DNA of 6,989 bases from Thermoplasmatota archaeon. GTDB lineage: Archaea; Thermoplasmatota; Thermoplasmata; Methanomassiliicoccales; Methanomassiliicoccaceae. Both the position numbers and the translations under genes were made by a program. The stretch is taken from positions 2,971 through 9,959 of the forward strand of contig JAKIXL010000034.1 of the NCBI GenBank assembly GCA_022709105.1. Reading direction: 5' to 3'. Under the pieces are notes generated by a model. It saw only the letters and a list, made by a program, of their open reading frames with translations, was not told the DNA's origin and did not search any database. Below, piece by piece: positions 1 to 5,404 of the stretch; positions within the stretch are counted from its first letter, which is position 1, and each line of letters begins with the position of its first letter.

Positions 1-1012
1 GGTTCAGCGGCTCGCCGGCCGAGCATATATGGCGGAGCGACGAGAGGTCATGCTCGGCGATGGCCTCGTCCCCGGCCCTCATCAGCATCCTGAGAGCGGT
101 CGGCGCGGTGAACCATACGCTGACCTTGAACTTCTCTATGATGGAGTACCATGTGTGGGCGTTGAACCTGCCCTCGTACGATACGATGGTCGTTCCAAGG
201 TACAACGGGCCAAAGATGCCTACTGAGGTGCCGGTGACCCAGCCCGGGTCTGCGGTGCACCAATAGGTATCATCCTCCTGAAGGTCCACTACGTAGCGGC
301 AGGCCATAAGCTGTTGGAGCATTGCTCGCTGGCCCAAGAGCACGCCCTTAGGCTTGCCGGTCGAACCTGAGGTATAATGGATGATGTAGGGCTCGTTCGC
401 TAGCATAGGTACAGGCTTGTAGGACGGATCTCCTGAGGCGAGCACCTCCTCGAAGGCGATGGTGCCCGGGACCGGCTCTGGAACATCGCCGACAATGATG
501 TATCCCTCCACGGCCGTCAGGTCGTCGAGCACCGGCTCCAGCCGCTTGTAAAGATATGGCGAGGTTATGACGAACCGGGCGCCGCAGTCCAGCGCGCGGT
601 CTTTGAACGCCTCGGGGCCGAGGGCAGAGAACAGCGGACCCGCGATGCCGCCCATCTTGGTTATGCCGAGCACCGATATGTACAGTTCAGAGGTCCGGTC
701 CAAGAACACGAAGATGCGGTCCCCCTTCACCGCGCCTAGCTTCTCCAGCCCAGATGCGAGGCGGGAGGTAAGCTCGGCCATCTCGCCGAAGGTGAACTTC
801 TGGATGTCCCCGGAGGCCTTGACCGAGTAAAGCGCGATCTTGTTCCTTCTCCAGCTCTGAGCATGGCGGTCGACGGCCTCCGCGGCGACGTTCAGCGTTC
901 CCTCTCGCGACCAATCGAACTCCTCGGCCACAGCCCCCCAATTGAACTCGCGGTATGTCCTTTCATAATCGGTGAGGCTCCCGGACCCACTTGGCGGTAT
1001 TCGCTGCTCCAT
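1..1012 (-). CDS. acs: Acetyl-CoA synthetase, AcsA type (partial, N-terminal 337 residues)
   Basis: This reading frame is open to the left edge, so the C-terminal part is outside the window. It should encode an AMP-forming acyl/acetyl-CoA synthetase, which activates acetate with ATP to acetyl-AMP and then acetyl-CoA in the cytoplasm. Visible adenylate-forming family motifs are the phosphate-binding loop YTSGSTGKPKG (residues 213-223), TADPGWVTG (253-261) and SAGEPLN at the window edge (331-337). The N-terminal region (about 40-130, with a GPLFSALGPEAFKDR segment) resembles the roughly 570-residue AcsA enzymes more than the longer 650-residue Acs, so about 235 residues are probably missing. 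The start was chosen because AGAGGA lies 8 bases before the ATG and a TATA-like box lies upstream. Acetate is the likely substrate, but another short acyl chain is possible because the C-terminal domain cannot be seen. Confidence 0.93.
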   Translation of the reverse strand, partial: MEQRIPPSGSGSLTDYERTYREFNWGAVAEEFDWSREGTLNVAAEAVDRHAQSWRRNKIALYSVKASGDIQKFTFGEMAELTSRLASGLEKLGAVKGDRIFVFLDRTSELYISVLGITKMGGIAGPLFSALGPEAFKDRALDCGARFVITSPYLYKRLEPVLDDLTAVEGYIIVGDVPEPVPGTIAFEEVLASGDPSYKPVPMLANEPYIIHYTSGSTGKPKGVLLGQRAMLQQLMACRYVVDLQEDDTYWCTADPGWVTGTSVGIFGPLYLGTTIVSYEGRFNAHTWYSIIEKFKVSVWFTAPTALRMLMRAGDEAIAEHDLSSLRHICSAGEPLN

Positions 1013-1020
1013 TCCCTGCT

Positions 1021-1026
1021 TCCTCT
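1021..1026 (-). promoter_or_regulatory. Ribosome binding site of the acetyl-CoA synthetase gene
   Basis: On the minus strand this reads AGAGGA, 8 bases before the ATG ending at 1012. It supports that start and indicates a leadered mRNA, unlike several neighbouring genes. Confidence 0.5.
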
Positions 1027-1054
1027 GAAGTGTTAACGCACGAATGGAACTATC

Positions 1055-1063
1055 ATATTTAAG
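1055..1063 (-). promoter_or_regulatory. TATA-like promoter element for acetyl-CoA synthetase
   Basis: The minus strand reads CTTAAATAT in an otherwise GC-rich spacer between the formyltransferase stop and the synthetase start. The expected archaeal start point, about 26 bases downstream, is near 1033. That gives a leader of roughly 20 bases that contains the ribosome binding site. Its presence suggests the synthetase is not simply read through from the upstream formyltransferase gene. Confidence 0.5.
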
Positions 1064-1128
1064 CGGTTCCAGCAAAGCACGGTCTCCGACGGCGCTCGAC
1101 TCCGCGCATCATGGCCGCGCCCGAGCAA

Positions 1129-1884
1129 CTACGGGGTCCGGGCAAGGGACCTGGTGACCCTGTCCGAGAGGTCGGGATGGCGTCCCACCCTTTTTCCTTC
1201 TGGACCGAGAACCTCCCCTCCTCTAAGCACGATCTCGCGGCCGACGATCATCTTGATCGCTTCCATGAGCAACGGCGCTTCTCGCCGCACCTCGGCGGCC
1301 CGGACGGCCTTGACCAGTTCCTCCCTTGAGCCGCACCCCGGCCTGAGAGGGCCGACATCGAACGAGTCGTAGGCGATGACGGCCCCCCGGTCCAGCTCTG
1401 GACTGCACACGTGTATGGTGGCACCATATCTCTCATCGTTATTGTCCACGACCTGGCCCACGATCTCCTCCCAGGTGCCTTTGTATGTATCAGGCAGCGC
1501 AGGGTGAAGGTTGATGATCTCGTGCTCCCGGCAGGTCTGAGGGTCGATTATCAGCATGTAGCCTGCGAGCACCCCGAAATCCATGGGATGCTTGGATATC
1601 CGTTCCCTCAGCCCCTTGCCGTACTCGTTCCGCCATGCCTCGATATCCTTCGCCTTGAGCTCGGGCATGAACCCGTCGGAGGGGAATATGATCACCGGGA
1701 TGCCATTACCCTCCGCCATCTGAACGATCTTCCTTCGGTACTCGTTGTCCTTTATGTCCCGGTTAATGAAAACGAACGCCAGCTCCGCATCGATGTCTCC
1801 GCCGCGAAGGCGGTCCATCATGGTGGTGAACAGATTGAGCGAGCCCGGACCCCTGGCGGTGGTGAACCATCCTATCCTGATCAT
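1129..1884 (-). CDS. purN: PurN-like formyltransferase (phosphoribosylglycinamide formyltransferase family)
   Basis: This is a 251-residue formyl_trans_N-fold protein. PurN transfers the formyl group of 10-formyltetrahydrofolate to glycinamide ribonucleotide, the third step of purine synthesis, in the cytoplasm. The catalytic triad of E. coli PurN (Asn106, His108, Asp144) has clear counterparts at N125 and H127 in NLHPALP, and D165 in SPELDRG. VLAGYM (105-110) matches the folate-side strand VLAGFM. The phosphate-binding loop is altered: RGPGSLNL (11-18) in place of GNGSNLQA, so the usual Asn is Leu and an Asn follows one place later. Residues 70-100 and the last 60 are less conserved. The frame continues upstream to a TTG at 2010, but the TATA-like box lies inside that stretch. 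The fold and the family alignment begin at MIRIGWF, so I start at 1884, giving a leader of about 55 bases without a clear ribosome binding site. Another formyl acceptor cannot be excluded. Confidence 0.8.
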   Translation of the reverse strand: MIRIGWFTTARGPGSLNLFTTMMDRLRGGDIDAELAFVFINRDIKDNEYRRKIVQMAEGNGIPVIIFPSDGFMPELKAKDIEAWRNEYGKGLRERISKHPMDFGVLAGYMLIIDPQTCREHEIINLHPALPDTYKGTWEEIVGQVVDNNDERYGATIHVCSPELDRGAVIAYDSFDVGPLRPGCGSREELVKAVRAAEVRREAPLLMEAIKMIVGREIVLRGGEVLGPEGKRVGRHPDLSDRVTRSLARTP

Positions 1885-1959
1885 GCCATCACTGCTGCCC
1901 GCCGGTCCTGCCTCGGGCGAGCCCTCCAGGCCCGACGAACAGAGGATAATCACGGCCGG

Positions 1960-1969
1960 AATATAATAG
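1960..1969 (-). promoter_or_regulatory. TATA-like promoter element for the formyltransferase gene
   Basis: The minus strand reads CTATTATATT. Transcription would begin near 1938, about 55 bases before the chosen ATG. No ATG, GTG or TTG lies in frame between that point and 1884, which supports the internal start. Confidence 0.45.
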
Positions 1970-2010
1970 CCCCTGCCCAAGCATTTTAGGCCGGCCCCTG
2001 CGGTGAGCAA

Positions 2011-2018
2011 CTTATATC
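2011..2018 (+). promoter_or_regulatory. TATA-like promoter element for the histidine phosphatase gene
   Basis: CTTATATC is centred about 26 bases before the ATG at 2041, which places the start point at or next to the ATG. This predicts a leaderless mRNA, consistent with the lack of a convincing ribosome binding site. Confidence 0.55.
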
Positions 2019-2024
2019 GGCCAT

Positions 2025-2035
2025 CCCCTTAGGGG
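2025..2035. repeat. Inverted repeat between TATA box and start codon
   Basis: CCCCT and AGGGG flank a single T, making a perfect 5+5 dyad. It sits just after the TATA-like box at 2011-2018 and ends five bases before the ATG at 2041, where a bound protein would block polymerase. An operator is possible, but short dyads occur by chance in GC-rich DNA. Confidence 0.35.
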
Positions 2036-2040
2036 TAAGG

Positions 2041-2727
2041 ATGCCCACTGCCAATGGCTGGCTGCCCAGGGAGATATCCGAGCGACGACCGTCATCGGTG
2101 GTCATGCGGCATGCCGAGCGTTACCCCATATCCAGCGTCCACGACAGCCTCGGGACCGGGCTGACGCCAAAGGGCATGACCGATTCGGCGGAGTTCGGGC
2201 GGAGCATCGGCGGCCGAAGGCAGGTGAGGCTGTTCCACAGTCCAGCGGTCCGCTGCCGGGAAACGGCCATGTGGATGGCCAAAGGCCTTGAGGCTGCCGG
2301 GCACAGCATCATCTCCATCGAGGAGAGCCCTTCGCTCTGCGCCCCGTATCTGACGGACGCCTGCGTGCTCACGGACGCCGACCGCCTTGGTCACGGGTTC
2401 TTGCGCAAGTGGTTCGACGGGAGCTTCGACCCAAGGCGCCTGCTGCCCACGCCGGAGGCGGCAGACATGGTGCTATCCCCCATCATCGCCGACCTGCTCT
2501 CGGCCCCGGAGGACGGCCTGAGCGTCCATGTTTCCCATGACTGGGAGGTCGTGCTGCTGAAGGAAGAGCTCATCGGGATAAGGCACGAGGACGCCGGTTG
2601 GGCGGACTATCTCTCAGGCCTTGTCCTAACGTTATCCGGCGGTGAGATCATCGCCTCGTCCCCTGAGGGCCGGGGCGCGTTCAGGTTCAAGGACGGCCGC
2701 AGGCGGCCGCTGGAACAAGGCCCGTAG
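2041..2727 (+). CDS. Histidine phosphatase superfamily protein
   Basis: This 228-residue protein belongs to the histidine phosphatase (phosphoglycerate mutase-like) superfamily, whose members form a phosphohistidine intermediate. The signature is complete. RHAER (23-27) carries the catalytic R23 and nucleophile H24. LTPKGMTDSAEFG (41-53) matches the usual LTxxG helix. HSPAVRCRETA (66-76) supplies the second phosphate-binding Arg, R71. SHDWE (165-169) carries the second catalytic His, H166. There is no signal peptide or membrane segment, so it should be cytoplasmic. The substrate cannot be read from the sequence: the His-Asp pair after the second catalytic His also occurs in branch 2 enzymes, but the length and compact core are closer to broad-specificity branch 1 members. 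The ATG at 2041 fits a leaderless start 26 bases after a TATA-like box. The gene is divergent from the formyltransferase and followed by an imperfect hairpin. Confidence 0.85.
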   Translation: MPTANGWLPREISERRPSSVVMRHAERYPISSVHDSLGTGLTPKGMTDSAEFGRSIGGRRQVRLFHSPAVRCRETAMWMAKGLEAAGHSIISIEESPSLCAPYLTDACVLTDADRLGHGFLRKWFDGSFDPRRLLPTPEAADMVLSPIIADLLSAPEDGLSVHVSHDWEVVLLKEELIGIRHEDAGWADYLSGLVLTLSGGEIIASSPEGRGAFRFKDGRRRPLEQGP

Positions 2728-2753
2728 CTTGTTCTGACCCAAGAACCTCAAGC
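2727..2753 (+). terminator. Hairpin at the 3' end of the phosphatase gene
   Basis: GCTT-GTTCT pairs with AGAAC-AAGC across a six-base loop and a three-base bulge (CTC at 2747-2749), giving up to nine pairs. The stem begins at the last base of the stop codon. There is no U-tract after it, and archaeal termination normally depends on U-tracts, so it may instead mark an mRNA 3' end or be chance. Confidence 0.3.
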
Positions 2754-3006
2754 GAGGATGTAAATGACGTTCATCCTGCCGCTCGTCCCGGCAACACCAT
2801 CATGAGAGGGGCATAAGGGCCATACGGCCGCCGGTTCGCGGCCCCGAAGCCCGCCGCAAGACAGCATACCTAATGGCCCACCCATCCTTCGCGGTCGCGG
2901 CCAGAGACGGGAGGCAGTTAGCGAGAAAGATGTGTACGAGGAAGAGCAGGCCGCTGAAGGACGGCCCGCCCCCCCATCTTCGGCTGCCCGGCCCTCCCTG
3001 AACGGC
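2728..3006. other. Intergenic stretch without a recognisable gene
   Basis: This stretch separates two convergent genes. Frames here look like noise, rich in Arg, Pro and Ser, with no family resemblance. Beyond the hairpin at its left edge I see two small stems: AGGATG (2755-2760) with CATCCT (2772-2777), and GGCCGC (2826-2831) with GCGGCC (2838-2843), the second with a six-base CGGTTC loop. A run of seven C falls near 2970. I could not fold a tRNA, and there are no direct repeats suggesting a mobile element or CRISPR. A small RNA cannot be excluded. Confidence 0.5.
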
Positions 3007-3180
3007 TCAGGACCGTTGCTGGACCTTGACAGCATGGATAAGGCCGCGAATGTCCTTCTCGCTAACATCCTTGTCCGGATGATGGTCGGCCTTGTGCATC
3101 TGCACATGCTTTAGCACCTCATCCTCGTCCTCGGCTGTAACGCTGAACGCGCAGAACGGGCACTGGAATTGCTTGACCAT
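3007..3180 (-). CDS. DUF1059-like small metal-binding protein
   Basis: This is a 57-residue protein resembling DUF1059, a family of small predicted metal-binding proteins of unknown role. Family-like features are an aromatic strand carrying CPFC (C7, C10), the acidic turn TAEDEDEVLKHVQMH (residues 15-29), and a His-rich stretch with H25, H29, H33 and H34. A basic C-terminal helix follows (DIRGLIHAVK, 43-52). Two Cys and two His could form one zinc site. The frame extends seven codons further to a GTG at 3201, but that would fall inside the TATA-like box. The ATG at 3180 is 26 bases from the box centre and matches where the family begins, so a leaderless start there is preferred. The gene converges on the phosphatase and lies downstream of the Lrp/AsnC gene on the same strand, but has its own promoter-like box and a 175-base gap. 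Confidence 0.75.
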   Translation of the reverse strand: MVKQFQCPFCAFSVTAEDEDEVLKHVQMHKADHHPDKDVSEKDIRGLIHAVKVQQRS

Positions 3181-3200
3181 GTTACGTTCTTTCCCATCCA

Positions 3201-3210
3201 CTATAGATAT
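3201..3210 (-). promoter_or_regulatory. TATA-like promoter element for the DUF1059-like gene
   Basis: The minus strand reads ATATCTATAG, centred near 3206. The predicted start point is at about 3180, exactly the ATG of the DUF1059-like gene, so the mRNA should be leaderless. Confidence 0.5.
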
Positions 3211-3245
3211 CCCTTTGCCTGGCGTACCCTCGCCGGGCCGGCAAT

Positions 3246-3257
3246 CCTCTCGAGAGG
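3246..3257. repeat. Perfect 12-base palindrome
   Basis: CCTCTCGAGAGG is fully self-complementary. It lies between the end of the Lrp/AsnC gene and the promoter of the DUF1059-like gene, about 40 bases upstream of that gene's TATA-like box. It could be a regulator site or chance. The same arms, separated by TAAC, recur at 6939-6954. Confidence 0.35.
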
Positions 3258-3355
3258 CGGTACGAGACCCAGCATTTTCGGTCTTTCATCGGGACGCGCG
3301 GAGAGTTGACGCAACAAGGCAGGTTGGAGGGGCAAGGGCCGCGGTCCTCCGGCGT

Positions 3356-3925
3356 TCAATAGAATGTTCCCTGGTACTCCCCGGTGACCGGGCAGCCCAT
3401 GCACATCTTTCCCTTGAAGGACCGGCAGTCCTTGCACCTTAGCTCGATGCCGCAGGGCGGTCTCCTGCTCTTCTCCGGCTTCAACGTGACCGGTATGATG
3501 AAATCCTTCACCGACGAGATCACGATGTCGAAGTCCACGTCCTTGACCGAGGGGTCCGAGCGGATGTGCCCGTTGACGATGGCCTCCAATGTGGTGACGC
3601 TCTCGCTGAAGAAGAACAGGCAGAGGTTATGCCGCCCGGACACACTGAACCCATTGGCGAAATAGGGGCAGCCCACGAACATCTTGAGGATGCTGTCCGG
3701 CCTTGTCGAGGACAGGTCCACCTTCGCGAGGTACAGCCCCATCTTCAGCGGGTTGATCCCGACGGTAGACTCGAGCGCCCCATCCTGCCTCAGCCGGGCG
3801 ACCCTCGCGGCCACCGAGGGCTGGGAGAGCTTCAGGACCTTGGCTATCGACTCTTGGGAAACGTTCGGGTCTGCAGAATACATCGATACGATTATCTTGT
3901 CCTTGTCGTCCAGACGAACAGTCAT
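3356..3925 (-). CDS. Lrp/AsnC-family transcriptional regulator with a C-terminal five-cysteine tail
   Basis: This is a 189-residue DNA-binding regulator. Residues 1-55 form the winged helix-turn-helix typical of Lrp/AsnC: LDDKDKIIVSMY, then the helix pair around VSQESIAKVLKLSQPSVAAR. Residues about 60-148 look like an alpha/beta ligand or dimerisation domain, with C86 and C102 in it. The tail after residue 155 is not part of a standard Lrp protein and contains C158-x5-C164-x2-C167-x7-C175-x2-C178, ending in an aromatic-rich GEYQGTFY. Four or five closely spaced Cys suggest a zinc or Fe-S site, possibly redox-sensing. A start eight codons earlier (GTG at 3949) is open, but it would begin almost inside the TATA-like box. 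The ATG at 3925 gives a nearly leaderless mRNA and a usual Lrp N-terminus. The gene is divergent from hcp with 119 bases between starts, so hcp is its most likely target. The DNA-binding class is clear; the ligand is unknown. Confidence 0.88.
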   Translation of the reverse strand: MTVRLDDKDKIIVSMYSADPNVSQESIAKVLKLSQPSVAARVARLRQDGALESTVGINPLKMGLYLAKVDLSSTRPDSILKMFVGCPYFANGFSVSGRHNLCLFFFSESVTTLEAIVNGHIRSDPSVKDVDFDIVISSVKDFIIPVTLKPEKSRRPPCGIELRCKDCRSFKGKMCMGCPVTGEYQGTFY

Positions 3926-3950
3926 TGTCCTTGCCCCATAAGCATGCACC

Positions 3951-3963
3951 CTATAAATTATAG
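3951..3963. promoter_or_regulatory. Promoter and inverted repeat of the Lrp/AsnC gene
   Basis: CTATAA-A-TTATAG is a perfect 6+6 dyad around one base. On the minus strand it contains ATTTATAG, a good archaeal TATA box centred about 26 bases before 3928, next to the ATG at 3925. Because the dyad coincides with the box, a dimeric regulator bound here would exclude TBP. This fits the autoregulation common among Lrp-type proteins, though an AT palindrome could also be chance. Confidence 0.5.
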
Positions 3964-3990
3964 GCTATTTCAATTAAATCCCAATATTTC

Positions 3991-4014
3991 ATCATCAGCA
4001 TGATTATATATCAT
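3991..4014. promoter_or_regulatory. Triple half-site array at the hcp promoter (candidate operator)
   Basis: ATCAT (3991-3995), ATGAT (4000-4004) and ATCAT (4010-4014) alternate in orientation, making two overlapping dyads with spacers of four and five bases. The second dyad encloses the hcp TATA box. Evenly spaced inverted half-sites are what a dimeric or octameric Lrp-type regulator would bind. The divergently encoded Lrp/AsnC protein is the obvious candidate. Binding is inferred, not shown. Confidence 0.45.
4004..4011 (+). promoter_or_regulatory. TATA box of hcp
   Basis: TTATATAT is the strongest TATA-like element in the window, lying in a markedly AT-rich 90-base region. The expected start point near 4033 gives a leader of about 12 bases ending at the ATG at 4045. 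This rules out the in-frame ATG at 4000, which lies at the promoter itself. Confidence 0.6.
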
Positions 4015-4032
4015 AAGGAGGGTCAAAATACC

Positions 4033-4036
4033 GGAG
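4033..4036 (+). promoter_or_regulatory. Ribosome binding site of hcp
   Basis: GGAG lies 8 bases before the ATG at 4045. It decides between that ATG and the ones at 4000 and 4051. A second purine-rich motif, AAGGAGGG (4015-4022), is 22 bases away, too far to serve 4045, and probably upstream of the start point. Confidence 0.45.
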
Positions 4037-4044
4037 ATATCGCA

Positions 4045-5322
4045 ATGGCCATGTATTGCAATCAATGCCAGCAGACCGCAAAAGGGGTGGCCTGCACCGT
4101 TGCTGGGGTTTGTGGAAAGAACGAGGACGTCGCCAGCCTTATGGACACTCTCATCTTCGGGCTCAAGGGGATCGCCGCGTATGCCTATCACGCCCGGGAG
4201 CTCGGAAAGACTGACCCAGAGGTGGATGCGTTCATCGCGGAGGCCCTGTTCAAGACCTTGACCAACGTCTCCTTCTCGCTGGAGGACTGCTGGGACACGC
4301 TGATGCGGGCGGGCATGATCAACCTGAAGGCCATGCAGATGCTCGATGCCGGGAACACCGAGCATTTCGGGCTTCCGACCCCGACCAAGGTACGGACCGG
4401 GACGGTGAAAGGGCCAGGCATCCTGGTGACCGGGCACGACCTGCTGGACCAGACCGAGGGCACCGGGGTGAACGTGTACACCCACGGCGAGATGCTTCCT
4501 GCGAACGCCTACCCCGAGCTAAAGAAGTACAAGCACCTGATCGGCAATTACGGCAGTGCCTGGCAGAAGCAAAAGAAGGAGTTCAACGAGTTCGGAGGGC
4601 CGATACTGGTGACCACCAACTGTGTCCTCATACCTCCTGAATCGTACAAGGACAGGCTGTGGACGACGAGCGTGGCCGCAGTTCCAGAGGTCAAGCACAT
4701 CTCCGACCGAAGGGACTTCAGCGCGATCATCAAACAGGCCCAGGAGATCGGCGATCTTCCGGAGCGCAGGGGTCCCGACGTATGGACCGGCGCTCACTAC
4801 AAGGCGGTACTGTCCGTGGCACCGCAGATAATCGAAGCGGTCAAGGCCGGCAAGGTGAAGCACTTCTTCTTGGTGGGCGGTTGCGACGGAGCGACGCCGG
4901 GGCGGGACTACTATACGCAGCTGGCGGAGAAGATACCCCAGGACAGCATCATAATGACCCTTGCCTGCGGCAAGTACCGCTTCAACGACAAGGAATATGG
5001 TGACATCGGAGGGATCCCGCGCTTCCTGGACATCGGACAGTGCAACGATGCTTACTCCGCCATCGTGCTGGCCGTCGAGCTCTCCAAGGCGTTCAACGTG
5101 GATGTCAACGAGCTGCCGCTGAGCATCGTGCTGTCATGGTTCGAGCAGAAGGCCGTCGCCATCGTGCTGACCCTGCTTGCCCTGGGGATCAAGAACGTGC
5201 GCGTCGGACCGACCCTACCTGCGTTCATCACCCCCAACAACTGGAAGCTGATCCAGGACAAGTTCGGGTGGAAGGCCATCGGAGACCCTGACCAGGACCT
5301 GAAGGACATGCTCAAGGCCTGA
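4045..5322 (+). CDS. hcp: Hybrid cluster protein (hydroxylamine/NO reductase), class III type
   Basis: This 425-residue cytoplasmic Fe-S protein contains a cubane cluster and a hybrid 4Fe-2S-2O cluster. Hcp reduces hydroxylamine in vitro and acts in nitric oxide detoxification or protein S-nitrosylation in bacteria. The N-terminal cluster motif is C5-x2-C8-x8-C17-x5-C23, the 4Fe-4S spacing of anaerobes rather than the enterobacterial form. Counterparts of the D. vulgaris hybrid-cluster ligands are H131 (GHD), E149 (HGEML), C193 (TTNC), C280 (VGGCDGA, the persulfide position), C308 (ACGKYR), C333 (GQCND) and E367 (WFEQK), with K369 following. The protein is over 100 residues shorter than the roughly 550-residue class I enzymes, as expected for class III proteins that lack the second helical bundle. 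The H131-E149 spacing is six residues shorter than in D. vulgaris. The start at 4045 is set by a GGAG and the usual MxMYC N-terminus. The gene is single, followed by a T-rich terminator, and divergent from a cysteine-rich Lrp/AsnC regulator. No adjacent hcr reductase is seen. Confidence 0.95.
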   Translation: MAMYCNQCQQTAKGVACTVAGVCGKNEDVASLMDTLIFGLKGIAAYAYHARELGKTDPEVDAFIAEALFKTLTNVSFSLEDCWDTLMRAGMINLKAMQMLDAGNTEHFGLPTPTKVRTGTVKGPGILVTGHDLLDQTEGTGVNVYTHGEMLPANAYPELKKYKHLIGNYGSAWQKQKKEFNEFGGPILVTTNCVLIPPESYKDRLWTTSVAAVPEVKHISDRRDFSAIIKQAQEIGDLPERRGPDVWTGAHYKAVLSVAPQIIEAVKAGKVKHFFLVGGCDGATPGRDYYTQLAEKIPQDSIIMTLACGKYRFNDKEYGDIGGIPRFLDIGQCNDAYSAIVLAVELSKAFNVDVNELPLSIVLSWFEQKAVAIVLTLLALGIKNVRVGPTLPAFITPNNWKLIQDKFGWKAIGDPDQDLKDMLKA

Positions 5323-5330
5323 ACGGACAA

Positions 5331-5360
5331 TGGGCCCCGGCCCTACCTTCCCTCTTTTTT
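5331..5360 (+). terminator. T-rich terminator after hcp
   Basis: A short GC-rich self-complementary patch, GGGCCCCGGCCC (5332-5343), is followed by a pyrimidine tract ending in six T (5355-5360). Archaeal RNA polymerase terminates at such U-runs. It lies about 30 bases after the hcp stop and before the next promoter. Confidence 0.6.
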
Positions 5361-5368
5361 CCCTTCCG

Positions 5369-5378
5369 TAATAGATTT
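5369..5378 (+). promoter_or_regulatory. Possible TATA-like element for the membrane protein/protease operon
   Basis: TAATAGATTT is a weak match, centred about 31 bases before the ATG at 5405. It gives a start point near 5400 and so an almost leaderless mRNA, in line with the absence of a ribosome binding site there. Confidence 0.3.
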
Positions 5379-5404
5379 CTATCCTCGAAAGCACTTAGTG
5401 AACG

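Noticed and set aside
1881..1892. Minimal upstream frame GTG-ATG-GCA-TGA overlapping the formyltransferase start on the minus strand
   Set aside because: Three codons with no ribosome binding site. A chance origin is more likely than a regulatory leader peptide.
1411..1989. Open frame of 192 codons on the plus strand
   Set aside because: It lies opposite the formyltransferase, whose catalytic motifs are clear. It shows no family resemblance and is a by-product of GC-rich codon bias.
1885..2010. N-terminal extension of the formyltransferase from TTG at 2010
   Set aside because: It contains the TATA-like box, its residues do not fit the family, and no good start codon lies between.
2826..2843. 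GGCCGC-CGGTTC-GCGGCC hairpin resembling a tRNA T-arm
   Set aside because: No acceptor, D or anticodon stems could be found around it, so it is not a tRNA.
2748..3107. Open frame of 119 codons on the minus strand in the gap after the phosphatase
   Set aside because: Its composition is Arg/Pro/Ser-rich with no motif, and it overlaps the DUF1059-like gene on the same strand in another frame.
4000..4044. N-terminal extension of Hcp from the ATG at 4000
   Set aside because: This ATG overlaps the TATA box and lies before the predicted transcript start. The family N-terminus begins at MAMYC.
3970..4485. Open frame of 171 codons on the minus strand
   Set aside because: It is antisense to hcp, has low-complexity composition, and runs into the AT-rich promoter region.
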